64,000 nt of DNA from Chthonomonas calidirosea T49 (lineage in GTDB: Bacteria > Armatimonadota > Chthonomonadetes > Chthonomonadales > Chthonomonadaceae), in contig NC_021487.1 of NCBI RefSeq assembly GCF_000427095.1, positions 1,294,924 through 1,358,923 on the forward strand. Direction: 5' to 3'. Within the stretch, counting starts at the first letter, position 1; each line of letters starts with the position of its first letter. Positions 16,972 to 25,713 of this stretch are shown here, one piece after another. The notes under the pieces are model-generated. The model ran no database searches and was not told the origin of the DNA. It was given only the letters and a program-made list of their open reading frames with translations. A program made the translations under genes and the position numbers.

Positions 16972-17295
16972 ATGAGCCGATGGAACGTGGGTGTATTTGG
17001 AATGCGAATGCTCTCCCGCCCTCTACGACGATGGTTGAATGTACCGCAAGGACTGTCGTTGATGCGATCCAAACAGATACCCTGGCGCTATAAGCTGCTC
17101 GCCCTAGGACTAGGCGCTCTGATAACCGCTCTGCTCATGGCGCTGGAACTGCCGGTGGAATCGCTGTTAGCTACCCTGCTTATAGGACTGCCTATAGATA
17201 TCTCTGTGGACGGCCTTGAGGCCATCCTAGGCCCTATTGTATTCGGATCAGCGCTCCTACCCCTCGTACTTCCCCGACAGCAGTTGCAGGAGTAG
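16972..17295 (+). CDS. Small membrane protein, function unknown
   Basis: The 107-residue protein has a basic N-terminus (about 40 residues, several Arg) followed by two or three hydrophobic segments (about residues 41-60, 63-77 and 82-100). AAGGAAAAG lies upstream of the ATG. IPWRYKLLALGLGALI resembles small inner-membrane proteins of the YkvA type but I would not assign a family. A later start at Met31 is possible. It follows the terminator of the structured RNA by 76 bases, so read-through could link them. Confidence 0.5.
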   Translation: MSRWNVGVFGMRMLSRPLRRWLNVPQGLSLMRSKQIPWRYKLLALGLGALITALLMALELPVESLLATLLIGLPIDISVDGLEAILGPIVFGSALLPLVLPRQQLQE

Positions 17296-17399
17296 GTCAC
17301 CGCACCTCCCCTAGCAGCTCCCTTGCTCTTTTTACAGCAGGTTATTTGCGATGACACGTCGAATACGTCGAGAAAACATAGGAGAGAATATTCTTACTC

Positions 17400-18569
17400 G
17401 TGCGATCGGCTCTGAACAAAGGATTACTTTGTGGCTTTACCATCGCGATGGCGCTTTTATCAGCCAGCAGCGTTGGTGCACAAAACTCGACGCGTTCCGC
17501 TAACCTCCCAAAAGTGAAAATCCTCTCTGTAAAGAACGAGGGGTTGCTCTTCACCGACAACAACGCCGGCGTCAGCGGTGTAGATGTGGCTAGCTCGATC
17601 CCGGTTGGGAATCGAGCACTATGGCTTTTTGGGGATGTGTTCCTTCTCGGCCCAGTAGAAGCCCCCATCCAAAGCTATGTGGGCAATGTCAGCAATTGTG
17701 GACTTTGGGTGCCTCTAGAACATGGGGTGGCCCCGCTTCATCACTACCGTTTCATCTGCGACACCTCAACCCAGCTTGCCCGCCAGCTCATACCGCTAGA
17801 ACATGGAGAGGCAAACGAGACGCGCCTTTGGCCATCCAGCGGATGGTACGATGCCCACACGCATCGGCTCTACGTCTACTACTCCATCAACAAAGTGGTC
17901 GGTTCGGGTGCCTTCGGGTTTAAGGTCGAGGGTTATGGACTCGCCTGTGCCTCTCCTCCCGATCGATCGCTGCAATTTACTCGTCTCCACATAAAATCTC
18001 AAAGCTCTCTTTGGTGGCCTCTCGATTCCGGAGCGGCCTTCGGATGTGCCGTTATAGACGACAACGCCGATCCCTACCTCTATATCGTTGGCGTGGACGA
18101 TCGGCAAGGACACCACTACGGGAAGTTAGCCCGCGTGTTAAAATCGCGCATCGCAGACCTCCAAGCCTATGAGTACTTCGCCGGCTACGGAGAGAGTCCA
18201 CAGACGCCCCGCTGGAGCAAGCATGTTCAAGACGCGGCCGATGTGGAAGGACTTAAGGACTTCCCCAACGAACTTTCCATCACTTACAACACCTATCTGG
18301 GCGCCTATCTCGCCGTCTATTCGGAAGGGGTCTTTTCTCAAAGAGCGCTCCTGTGTGAAGCTTCAAAGCCTTGGGGACCCTATCGCCCCATCGGTGAGAT
18401 CAGCACACCCCATAGGGCTTTCGAAAACGCTTTCTGCTACGCTTGCAAAGAACACCCAGAACTTGCCGAGCAAAACGGCCGCATCATCTATATAACCTAT
18501 GTAGACAGCGAGCGCTACTGGCCACAGCTGCTAAGAGTTACGCTGCAAAAGCAAACGAACACACCTTAG
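17400..18569 (+). CDS. Exported DUF4185-like beta-propeller protein
   Basis: A GTG start with TAGGAGAG upstream gives 389 residues with a signal peptide (LCGFTIAMALLSASSVGA then Q). The body has repeated beta-rich motifs such as RALWLFGDVFLLGP, RLWPSSGWYDAHTHRLYVYY, GYGLACASPPD, NELSITYNTYLGAYLAVYSE and ITYVDSERYWPQLLRVTL, which fit DUF4185, a five-bladed propeller related to glycoside hydrolase families 43/62. The catalytic acids of those enzymes are not evident, so a carbohydrate-binding or hydrolytic role is only suggested. It is 19 bases upstream of a dioxygenase gene. Confidence 0.7.
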   Translation: MRSALNKGLLCGFTIAMALLSASSVGAQNSTRSANLPKVKILSVKNEGLLFTDNNAGVSGVDVASSIPVGNRALWLFGDVFLLGPVEAPIQSYVGNVSNCGLWVPLEHGVAPLHHYRFICDTSTQLARQLIPLEHGEANETRLWPSSGWYDAHTHRLYVYYSINKVVGSGAFGFKVEGYGLACASPPDRSLQFTRLHIKSQSSLWWPLDSGAAFGCAVIDDNADPYLYIVGVDDRQGHHYGKLARVLKSRIADLQAYEYFAGYGESPQTPRWSKHVQDAADVEGLKDFPNELSITYNTYLGAYLAVYSEGVFSQRALLCEASKPWGPYRPIGEISTPHRAFENAFCYACKEHPELAEQNGRIIYITYVDSERYWPQLLRVTLQKQTNTP

Positions 18570-18588
18570 GGATCGAGGAGGTTTCCTT

Positions 18589-19353
18589 ATGACTGCCAAC
18601 GCAATATCAACAGAATGGCGCTCTTACTGGCGCCTCACCCCTGAACAGGTCGCTCAGTACCAACGCGATGGGTATGTGCTGTTCCACCAACCCCTTTTTT
18701 CTCAAGAGAAGTTTGCCCGTCTTAAAGCCATTTTCGAGGAGAACCTTGAACGCTACGGGCCCGACAACCTCGACGTAATTCACTTTCGCGATCCGAGACT
18801 GCTCGAGTTTCTCTTATCAGATGAAGTGCTAGACCTGGTCGAGCCGGTTGTTGGCCCAAATATTGGGCTTTGGAGTAGCCATTTCATCTGCAAACCGCCC
18901 TATACGGGCAAAGCCACTCCGTGGCATGAGGATTCAGCCTACTGGAACGGCCGCGTCTCCACGATGGCCGGCATCTGCACTGTCTGGCTCGCCATAGATG
19001 AGGCCACCCCGGAAAACGGCTGCATGCGCGTGATTCCCGGTACCCACAACAACGGTTTCTCTGAATACGAGCCGGTAGATACCGCTCAAAACATCTTTGG
19101 ATCGCAGATTCGCCCCGAACTGATAGATGAAAGCAAAGCGGTCTACTTTGCCCTACAGCCGGGGGAGTGCAGCCTGCATGAAGCGCGGCTTATTCATGGT
19201 GCGCGTGCTAACACATCGCCGAAACGCCGCGCCGGCTACACAATGCGCTATTTCCCCACCTCCAGCAAAGTCTATCCGGAACGCAATCAGGGTCATAAGA
19301 TATGGTTGGCGCGGGGTGTAGACCTGGCCGGCAACCGCTATGAGAACGCTTAG
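18589..19353 (+). CDS. Phytanoyl-CoA dioxygenase (PhyH)-family protein
   Basis: The 254-residue protein opens with YQRDGYVLFHQPLFSQEKF, typical of the family, and shows the iron-binding His-x-Asp in TPWHEDSAYW, a core strand VWLAIDEATPENGCMRVIPGTH, and the distal His and 2-oxoglutarate Arg in EARLIHGARANTSPKRRAGY. Unlike the homologue at 3969 it keeps all ligands, so it should be an active Fe(II)/2-oxoglutarate hydroxylase. Substrate unknown. GAGGAGG precedes the ATG and the gene is likely cotranscribed with the DUF4185 gene. Confidence 0.88.
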   Translation: MTANAISTEWRSYWRLTPEQVAQYQRDGYVLFHQPLFSQEKFARLKAIFEENLERYGPDNLDVIHFRDPRLLEFLLSDEVLDLVEPVVGPNIGLWSSHFICKPPYTGKATPWHEDSAYWNGRVSTMAGICTVWLAIDEATPENGCMRVIPGTHNNGFSEYEPVDTAQNIFGSQIRPELIDESKAVYFALQPGECSLHEARLIHGARANTSPKRRAGYTMRYFPTSSKVYPERNQGHKIWLARGVDLAGNRYENA

Positions 19354-19362
19354 CGGCAGGCT

Positions 19363-20103
19363 CTAGCGACGTTTTGGTGTAGAGATGGGTGGGGGCGCGA
19401 TATAGGCAGGAACGAGCGTTACTGGGCTTTCACCCACCTCTCCTTGCTCTTTGCGCCGCCAAGCAAGCCTACCTATGGTGGAGGCACGAGGGGATTCGAG
19501 GCAAAACGCAGCCAACGATAGGCGCTCTGAAAACCAACTCTTCCACTGGCAGAAGATGTCGGCTGCCGCAGGGCCGCAAAGGATCCATGGCTTCTCTTTA
19601 AACCCTTCAATCTGTTTTACTAACTCGTTCACGGAGAACGCAGCTGGCTCTACGAGAGCCCTCGGCAAAACGTCAGACACATCGTAGAGCGCCGCATATA
19701 CTACCCCGGCACGACATGGCAGCACCACTAAAACAACGGTTTCGTGCAGACCCAAATATTCGGCGGCCAACGCCTCAAGCGCGTTAACCCCGAAGAGAGG
19801 ACGCCCATAGACCTCGGCAAAGACCTTGGCGGTCATCACCCCGATACGTGTGCCAGTGAAGGAACCTGGGCCTATGCCGACGGCAAAGGTACCTATTTCC
19901 TCCAAAGTGACATAGGCGTCGTTACAGAGCCCCTCCAGAGTTGCCGGCAGGTTCTCCGATAGATGCATCTCATGACGAAACGTGCGTTCGGCCTGCAGCT
20001 GCCCTTCACACAACACGGCAAAGCTGCAGACATCGCCTGAAGTCTCGATGGCCAGAAGCGTCCCCGACGTTCGGCCGGTGCTGGGCTCTTCAGATCTGGC
20101 CAT
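19363..20103 (-). CDS. tsaB: TsaB, tRNA threonylcarbamoyladenosine biosynthesis
   Basis: The 246-residue ASKHA-fold protein has LLAIETSGDVCSFAVL at the N-terminus, RHEMHLSENLPATLEGL, and IGPGSFTGTRIGVMTAKVFAE, the hallmark of TsaB. With TsaD and TsaE it makes t6A at position 37 of ANN-decoding tRNAs. It overlaps tsaE by 14 bases, the classic bacterial arrangement. tsaD is not in this window. The C-terminal segment is shorter and less conserved, as usual. Confidence 0.93.
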   Translation of the reverse strand: MARSEEPSTGRTSGTLLAIETSGDVCSFAVLCEGQLQAERTFRHEMHLSENLPATLEGLCNDAYVTLEEIGTFAVGIGPGSFTGTRIGVMTAKVFAEVYGRPLFGVNALEALAAEYLGLHETVVLVVLPCRAGVVYAALYDVSDVLPRALVEPAAFSVNELVKQIEGFKEKPWILCGPAAADIFCQWKSWFSERLSLAAFCLESPRASTIGRLAWRRKEQGEVGESPVTLVPAYIAPPPISTPKRR

Positions 20104-20572
20104 GTTGCACGATCCTTTCCAATGTCTCCAGCAAGGCGACAGCTCGCTCGCCTTTCGCCTGCAGATGCAGCAAGCGTAACTCCTGTTCGGGGAGAGGAGC
20201 CTCGAAATAGATCTCGAGCCGATCTTCGGGCAACAGCGCGGCGATTCGATCGGCCCACTCCACCGCGAACACGGCAGGGCGTGTAAAATACTCCTCCAAC
20301 CCTAGGGTGGCCGCAGCGGCGGCATCGTCGAGCCGATAGGCATCTATATGAATCAAAGGAATCGGTCCATGATACTCTTGAATGAGGGCGAACGTCGGGC
20401 TAGTTACAGGCTCTTGCAGGTTCATGCCTTCGCCAAGAGCGCGAACGAAAAAGGTTTTTCCCGTCCCCAAAGCTCCGGTAAGCGCCAGCACGTCGCCGAC
20501 TTGTACCGCCTTCCCCAACGCTTGCCCGCAGCGCCGCATCTGGTTTTGGTCGGAAATAGAGAGGGTTCTCAT
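20090..20572 (-). CDS. tsaE: TsaE, ATPase for tRNA t6A biosynthesis
   Basis: The 160-residue P-loop protein has VLALTGALGTGKTFFVRALGEGM (Walker A), VTSPTFALIQEYHG, and LIHIDAYRLDD with the Walker B Asp, followed by VFAVEWADRIA; this is the full TsaE signature. It drives turnover of the TsaB-TsaD complex. Overlaps of 14 bases with tsaB and 4 bases with pyrF indicate one operon. Confidence 0.95.
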   Translation of the reverse strand: MRTLSISDQNQMRRCGQALGKAVQVGDVLALTGALGTGKTFFVRALGEGMNLQEPVTSPTFALIQEYHGPIPLIHIDAYRLDDAAAAATLGLEEYFTRPAVFAVEWADRIAALLPEDRLEIYFEAPLPEQELRLLHLQAKGERAVALLETLERIVQHGQI

Positions 20573-21327
20573 GACTCCTCCAAAGCACCTTGTATCTCTT
20601 CAGCAATACGTTGTGCTGCCTCCACAGGGTTCTGCGCGGTGAGAATGGGACGCCCGATCACTAGATAGCTCGCTCCGCGTCGAACGGCTTCGGCTGGGGT
20701 AAGCGTGCGCGCCTGGTCGTCGGCCATCCTCAGAGCCGGTCGCACCCCGGGTGTAATAAAGAGATGGCTGGGATCAGGAAAAGCAGCGCGCAGCGCGACA
20801 AGCTCCTGCGGAGAGGCCACGACGCCCCCACAACCGCTCTGGAAGGCAAGACGGGCTAGATGGACAACTAGCTCCTCCATCGGCTCGTCTATTCGTAACT
20901 CCTGCTTCAACACCGTTGGCGAGAGGCTGGTAAGCACGGTTACCCCCAACAATAGGGGCGGCTCTCGCTGCGCCTCTTGGGCTGCCTCTAGAGCAGCTTG
21001 GTAGGCCGCTTCTAGCATCTTGCTTCCTCCAAATGTGTGCAGTGTGATCGCCCACACCCCCAAACAGGCAAGTTTGCGAACGGCACCCACCACCGTGTTG
21101 GGAATGTCGTGAAGCTTCACATCGAGGAATATCTTTTTTGCGCCTGCAGCTTGTAAACGGGGCACAACGCTGGGGCCTTCGGCCATCAGCAGCTCAAGCC
21201 CCACTTTGAAAACCCCTACATGCTCGCGAAGACGCTCCACATGCCGAAGAGCTACATCGGCACTTGGTACATCCAGCGCACAGATAATCCGCTCCCTTGG
21301 GCTCACGCCTATCCTCCCATGGGCCAA
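20569..21327 (-). CDS. pyrF: Orotidine 5'-phosphate decarboxylase
   Basis: The 252-residue TIM-barrel protein has IICALDVPSADVALRHVERL, FKVGLELLMAEGP, the active-site motif DVKLHDIPNTV (Lys and Asp residues of the catalytic tetrad), VTVLTSLSP, GVVASPQE, FITPGVRP and YLVIGRPI. It converts OMP to UMP in the last step of pyrimidine synthesis. It overlaps tsaE by 4 and the peptidase gene by 19 bases. Other pyr genes are not nearby. Confidence 0.96.
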   Translation of the reverse strand: MAHGRIGVSPRERIICALDVPSADVALRHVERLREHVGVFKVGLELLMAEGPSVVPRLQAAGAKKIFLDVKLHDIPNTVVGAVRKLACLGVWAITLHTFGGSKMLEAAYQAALEAAQEAQREPPLLLGVTVLTSLSPTVLKQELRIDEPMEELVVHLARLAFQSGCGGVVASPQELVALRAAFPDPSHLFITPGVRPALRMADDQARTLTPAEAVRRGASYLVIGRPILTAQNPVEAAQRIAEEIQGALEES

Positions 21328-22127
21328 AACTGATCCCAGGCCTGCCAGAAAGAATCGGCGCGCGAGCAGATAAGGCGCGACCCAATGCGCTCCACCCCTT
21401 TCTTCCCCAAAAAGTCGTTTGCCCTATCTGGCGTAGCCAGCTCGACCTCAAAGGTAACTGGTGGGTCGAATTTGAGAGGTTTTGGCCAGTCGCGCCGCGT
21501 GAGCGCGCTGTAGACTCGCCCCTCGATAAGCGCACAAGCATCGCTCGCCGGCAGATGACGGGCGCTAAAGCGCCCTAGTCCTATCTTTACTGGCGCTTGA
21601 ACCACCTGAGGCCCTATCAACTCCGTTACCTCTTTACAGGTCGCTGCATCTCCTGACACAAAGACACAAGGGGTGTTGAAGTCGCCACAGATAGCCGCAA
21701 TAATTCCCGACTCGCCCACCAACGTCCCGTTAATGCGAGCGTTGTACCAGCTTTGCGACGAAACTGTATGGCAGAGAACCCCATCTGGTGTTCCAGCCAT
21801 CGCATGGGCGCCCACAAACAACGCTGCATCACAACCGGCCTCCAACGGAGCGATATAACGCGCCCATGGATAACCTAATACATACTCGGCACCGCTCTCA
21901 AGACGCTCCGGTATCAGGCTCTTAAAGCTCCACGGCCCGCCAGCCCCGTGGCCATCCACCACTACGATTTCCGTAGCTCCAGCCCGTTTGCAACCGCGTA
22001 CGGCCGCGTTTACCTCTTCCGTATAGAGCCGACGCCCCTCCTCATAGAGAGGTGCTCCGCCGTTTACCTGTTCCCAAACGGAGATGCCGGCAACGCCTTC
22101 CATGTCACACCAAAGCATAACTCGCAT
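21309..22127 (-). CDS. M55 family D-aminopeptidase (DppA-like)
   Basis: The 272-residue protein begins with MLWCDMEGVAGI, whose Asp and Glu bind zinc in DppA, followed by YTEEVNAAVRGCKRAGATEIVVVDGHG, YPWARYIAPLEAGCDAALFVGAHAMAG and VGESGIIAAICGDFNTPCVFVSGD. M55 enzymes are decameric zinc D-aminopeptidases that process D-Ala peptides from cell-wall turnover. AAAGGAG lies before the ATG. First gene of the tsaB-tsaE-pyrF operon. Confidence 0.9.
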   Translation of the reverse strand: MRVMLWCDMEGVAGISVWEQVNGGAPLYEEGRRLYTEEVNAAVRGCKRAGATEIVVVDGHGAGGPWSFKSLIPERLESGAEYVLGYPWARYIAPLEAGCDAALFVGAHAMAGTPDGVLCHTVSSQSWYNARINGTLVGESGIIAAICGDFNTPCVFVSGDAATCKEVTELIGPQVVQAPVKIGLGRFSARHLPASDACALIEGRVYSALTRRDWPKPLKFDPPVTFEVELATPDRANDFLGKKGVERIGSRLICSRADSFWQAWDQFWPMGG

Positions 22128-22423
22128 AGGGCAAACTCCTTTCGTTAGACTGCCTCTGCTTTCAATCTGCCGTCTAAGTTTACCCCAGCCGTAGCAAAGC
22201 CAATTTTCACCTTGCTATGCAAGCACCGATAACACAGTTTTTGGGTTCGCGCATCCAAAATCCTTAGCATTTCCGAAACTTTCCCTTCGCATTTGTCGTA
22301 TTCGTGAAGGAAAAACCTTTGCACAAACCACGATAGGCTCTCCCTTATGCGATAGTTTCTTGGCTTGAGGAACGTCTCGTTCACAGGGCCTTATCTATTC
22401 GGAGGAAAAAGGAGTCTCGAAAC
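22128..22423. other. Divergent intergenic region, no gene seen
   Basis: This ~296-base gap separates the divergent peptidase and TolC genes. Only the two ribosome sites at its ends are clear. No promoter with both boxes close to consensus is visible on either strand, and open frames inside it look random. Confidence 0.4.
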
Positions 22424-24100
22424 TTGTTCCTAGCGCGTTTTCATCGCCTACTGCGTCTTTGTTGGTACCTTGTCGGCCTCATGCTTACCTCTCTTGGAGG
22501 CTCTGTAGCAATCGCCCAGCAGACGATGCCCGAACCCCCTCTGTCTGCTCCCACTGGCGTCACCCCGCTGCCAACAACACCCCCGCCAACGAATCTGCAA
22601 GCGCCTGTTCCCGCACCTATTCGTCCTCTGCCCGAGCCGGCACATCCTCAACTGGTCTCTCCTACCTTACCGCAGGTGGAAGGGCGTGTCCCGCCCCACC
22701 CCATCACCCTCCAACAGGCCGTAGCGATCGGGCTAGCTAACAGCCGTGCGCTCGCTTTGGCCGTTGAAGCCCTCCAACAGGCTCACGGACGCACCGTGCA
22801 GGCGCGAGATGCTTTTAACCCAACGCTCACCGGCCAATTTACCTTTACCCACCTTGATGCCGGGCAATCCTTCCGACTCGGCCAACAGACCGTTACCATC
22901 GTGAACCAAGATCAGCGTCAGCTCCAGGCCGTGGCCTCTCTCCCTATAGACATTACCGGGCTCCTGCGCACGGCCAAAGATCAGGCACAATTTGAAGAGA
23001 TCGCTGCGCGAATCGCCGTGAACCAAACCCAAAACGACACGGTTCTGGCCATTAAGAACGCCTTCTATAACGTGTTGCGAGCCCAGGCTCTTGTCGTCGT
23101 CGCAAAAGAGACCCTACAAAACGACCTCGATCGCCTTGCCGATGCCCAAAAAAAGCTCAAGGCGGGCACCGCAGCCCCTTTCGATGTGTTGAGCGCACAG
23201 ACCGATGTGGCAAACGCTCAACAACAGCTGATTGCCGCACAAAGTAACGTTAGCCTCGCCATCGCGCAACTGAACAGCGCCCTCGGTATCGCTATAGATA
23301 CCCCTCTTGAAGTCAGCGACGCTGGCGCCGTTGAAAACCCGCCCAATGTGCCCCCTCCCAGCGCCCTTCAACAGCTGGGCAACTTAGAGGTGCCCCAAAA
23401 TATGGACACGAGCCAAGCTACTCATAGCTCACTATACCTTGGTAAAGACTACGACGCCCTTGTGCAGGAGGCTCTAAAAACACGTCCTGAAGTGCTCGCC
23501 GCCGACGCGCAGTTAGCGGCAGCCCGAAAAGGCATCCTGCTGGCACAAAAAAGCTATCTGCCCTCTGTTGCCGTCTCCGCTCAGGTGACTTACTCTCCAG
23601 ATGCCGCGGGGTTTGCCCCCAAAACCACATCGGGCGCTTTGGTGCTGTCGGTCTCTATTCCACTCTACGACGGTGGCCAGGCCAGTGCCCAACTCGAACA
23701 GGCGCGTGCGCTCGTCGCGCAGGCAGAGACCCAGCGTCGCAACGCCATTGACCAGGTTGAACTCGATGTGCGTAGCGCTTATCTCAACCTGCTTCAAGCT
23801 CGCGATAGGGTGGCCGTAGCGAATCAGGCGCTCGCCGAAGCGCGCGAAAGCTATCGTTTAGCCACCGTGCGCTACACCAGTGGCGTCTCGCCCATCCTTG
23901 AAGTGAGCAATGCGCAGGCAGCCCTTACCCAAGCAGAACAAAATCAAGTGAATGCTCTCTACGACTACAACAACGCTCGTGCAGCCCTCGATCGCGCCGT
24001 AGGTCGCTACTCCTACACCCCACAAAGTGCTGGGTACCAAAATCAACCATCCCCTCACGCGCTTGGCCTGCCGAATCTGCCTACCGGAGGTCCCAAATGA
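22424..24100 (+). CDS. TolC-family outer-membrane efflux protein
   Basis: A TTG start with AAAAAGGAG 9 bases upstream gives 558 residues: a signal peptide (LVGLMLTSLGGSVAIAQ), a Pro/Thr-rich linker (about residues 30-85) and two outer-membrane efflux repeats. Landmarks are ITLQQAVAIGLANSRALALAVEAL, QTDVANAQQQLIAAQSNV, TRPEVLAADAQLAAARKGI and LEVSNAQAALTQAEQNQVNALYDYNNARAALDRAVG. TolC-like trimers form the outer-membrane exit duct of tripartite pumps, so the cell is likely diderm. It overlaps the adaptor gene by ATGA. Confidence 0.9.
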   Translation: MFLARFHRLLRLCWYLVGLMLTSLGGSVAIAQQTMPEPPLSAPTGVTPLPTTPPPTNLQAPVPAPIRPLPEPAHPQLVSPTLPQVEGRVPPHPITLQQAVAIGLANSRALALAVEALQQAHGRTVQARDAFNPTLTGQFTFTHLDAGQSFRLGQQTVTIVNQDQRQLQAVASLPIDITGLLRTAKDQAQFEEIAARIAVNQTQNDTVLAIKNAFYNVLRAQALVVVAKETLQNDLDRLADAQKKLKAGTAAPFDVLSAQTDVANAQQQLIAAQSNVSLAIAQLNSALGIAIDTPLEVSDAGAVENPPNVPPPSALQQLGNLEVPQNMDTSQATHSSLYLGKDYDALVQEALKTRPEVLAADAQLAAARKGILLAQKSYLPSVAVSAQVTYSPDAAGFAPKTTSGALVLSVSIPLYDGGQASAQLEQARALVAQAETQRRNAIDQVELDVRSAYLNLLQARDRVAVANQALAEARESYRLATVRYTSGVSPILEVSNAQAALTQAEQNQVNALYDYNNARAALDRAVGRYSYTPQSAGYQNQPSPHALGLPNLPTGGPK

Positions 24101-25626
24101 ACACGCTCCATAAAGCACAAAAAACCCTCATCCTTTACGTAATCGTTGGTCTGATAGGGCCGCTCCTCACCGGATGCTCGCATTCAAAGCCGACTGCTAC
24201 ACCGGCCACTCCCATGTCCGATACGAAAGCTGCCGTGCTCGTGCAGGTAACGCCCGCCCGCGTCGGTCCCATCGAACAGACAACCATCGTTACCGGAGTT
24301 CTCACAGCCCTTAACGACGTCACCGTGGGCGCTAAGGCCGCCGGTAAACTTGTGGCCCTCTACTACCGCGAAGGAGATAGTGTAAAAGCGGGCCAGGTGG
24401 TAGCTCAGCAGGATACTAGCGATCTACAGGCGCAACTCGACCAGCAGCTGGCCAATCTCCAAGCGGCCATCGCCCGACTCGACCAGGCTAAAGTGGAATA
24501 TCACAGCGCGCTTACCAACCTGCAGCTTACTCAATCGCAAACGCAGCATGCCATTGCCCAAGCGCAAGCCGCCCTGAACGCTGCCAAAGAGCAGGCCAAA
24601 ATCGTGGAGGAAGGAGCACGCTCCGAAGACCGCGAGCAAGCCCGTCAAAAGATGTTAGCGGCAAAAGCCGCCTACGACCAAGCTCGTTCTGATCTACAGC
24701 GCTACGAAAGCCTCTACCGTCAAAACGCTATCTCGGCTCAGCAGCTCGATCAGGCTCAAACGGCCGCCGACCAGGCGCAGGCCAACTATATCGCCGCCCA
24801 GCAGGCCTACGACGAAATTCAGGCGGGCAATCGCCCCGAAGAGATCAAAAGCGCCCAGTACAACGTGGAGCAGGCCGAGCAAGCCCTCCAAACCGCATTG
24901 GCCAACCGTGATCAGATTAAGTTGCGCCAAGAGGATGTAAAAAACGCACAAGCCGCCATTCAGACGGCACAGGCGCAGGTGGACCAAGCCAAAGCTGCGG
25001 TTGCCTACGCTCGACAACAGCTTGAAGATACCACCATCACCAGCCCTATCTCCGGTGTGGTTGCAGCGCGCCTTGCAGAGCCAGGAGAACAGCTCGCAGC
25101 TGGAAAATCCGTGCTTGAAATCGTCTCTTTGGAAAACATCTACTTCGATGCCCAGCTGCCCGAATCTCAGTTTGAAAAGGTGCACATCGGCCAACCTGTA
25201 ACCGTCACAGTGGATGCTTTGCCAGGCAAAACGTTTCAAGGGCGGGTTAGTAAACTCTTTCCGGTGGCCTCCGCACAGGCCAGAAGCTTCACCGTGCGTA
25301 TCTCGTTGCCCAACGACAGCCATCAACTACGCCCTCAGATGTTTGCAAGAGGCACCATTGTGCTCGACGTGCATCCTCACGCAGTGCTTGTGCCTTATCT
25401 CTCCGTTCTCAATCCAGCCGACGGCATGGGCACGGTGTTTGTTGTGGAAAACAACGTTGCACACCAACGCAAAGTACAGCTCGGTTTCGTCACTCCAGAC
25501 AAGATAGAGATTCGCAGTGGCGTTTCTGCCGGCGAGGCGGTGGTAACCCAAGGTCAGACGCAGTTGCAAGACGGTATGAAAGTACAGATCGAATCTCCAA
25601 ACACATCCTCCTCGAATCCGGAATGA
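24097..25626 (+). CDS. HlyD/RND-type periplasmic adaptor lipoprotein
   Basis: The 509-residue protein has a lipoprotein signal (GLIGPLLTGC, Cys27), a lipoyl half-motif (VTVGAKAAGKLVALYYREGD), an unusually long alpha-hairpin rich in Ala and Gln (about residues 105-310), the second lipoyl half (TITSPISGVVAARLAEPGEQL), and beta-barrel and membrane-proximal domains (VTVTVDALPGKTFQGRVSKLFPVA, VRSGVSAGE-like end). It should bridge an inner-membrane transporter to the TolC protein upstream. No transporter gene follows; a terminator comes 11 bases after the stop. Confidence 0.9.
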   Translation: MNTLHKAQKTLILYVIVGLIGPLLTGCSHSKPTATPATPMSDTKAAVLVQVTPARVGPIEQTTIVTGVLTALNDVTVGAKAAGKLVALYYREGDSVKAGQVVAQQDTSDLQAQLDQQLANLQAAIARLDQAKVEYHSALTNLQLTQSQTQHAIAQAQAALNAAKEQAKIVEEGARSEDREQARQKMLAAKAAYDQARSDLQRYESLYRQNAISAQQLDQAQTAADQAQANYIAAQQAYDEIQAGNRPEEIKSAQYNVEQAEQALQTALANRDQIKLRQEDVKNAQAAIQTAQAQVDQAKAAVAYARQQLEDTTITSPISGVVAARLAEPGEQLAAGKSVLEIVSLENIYFDAQLPESQFEKVHIGQPVTVTVDALPGKTFQGRVSKLFPVASAQARSFTVRISLPNDSHQLRPQMFARGTIVLDVHPHAVLVPYLSVLNPADGMGTVFVVENNVAHQRKVQLGFVTPDKIEIRSGVSAGEAVVTQGQTQLQDGMKVQIESPNTSSSNPE

Positions 25627-25637
25627 ACTTCGTTTGA

Positions 25638-25675
25638 AGAAGGGGAGTGAGCAGTGCTCACTCCCCTTCTATTTT
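25638..25675. terminator. Terminator with 16-bp perfect stem, probably bidirectional
   Basis: AGAAGGGGAGTGAGCA (25638-25653) pairs completely with TGCTCACTCCCCTTCT (25655-25670) around a single G, so in RNA the innermost pairs must open. ATTTT follows. It lies between the convergent adaptor and Spy-like genes. Confidence 0.85.
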
Positions 25676-25713
25676 GACATCTCGACGCTGGTACCACAGC
25701 GCCTCCAATTTCC

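Noticed and set aside
22145..22384. 79-codon minus-strand frame before the peptidase gene
   Set aside because: No ribosome site, no homology seen, lies in a regulatory gap.
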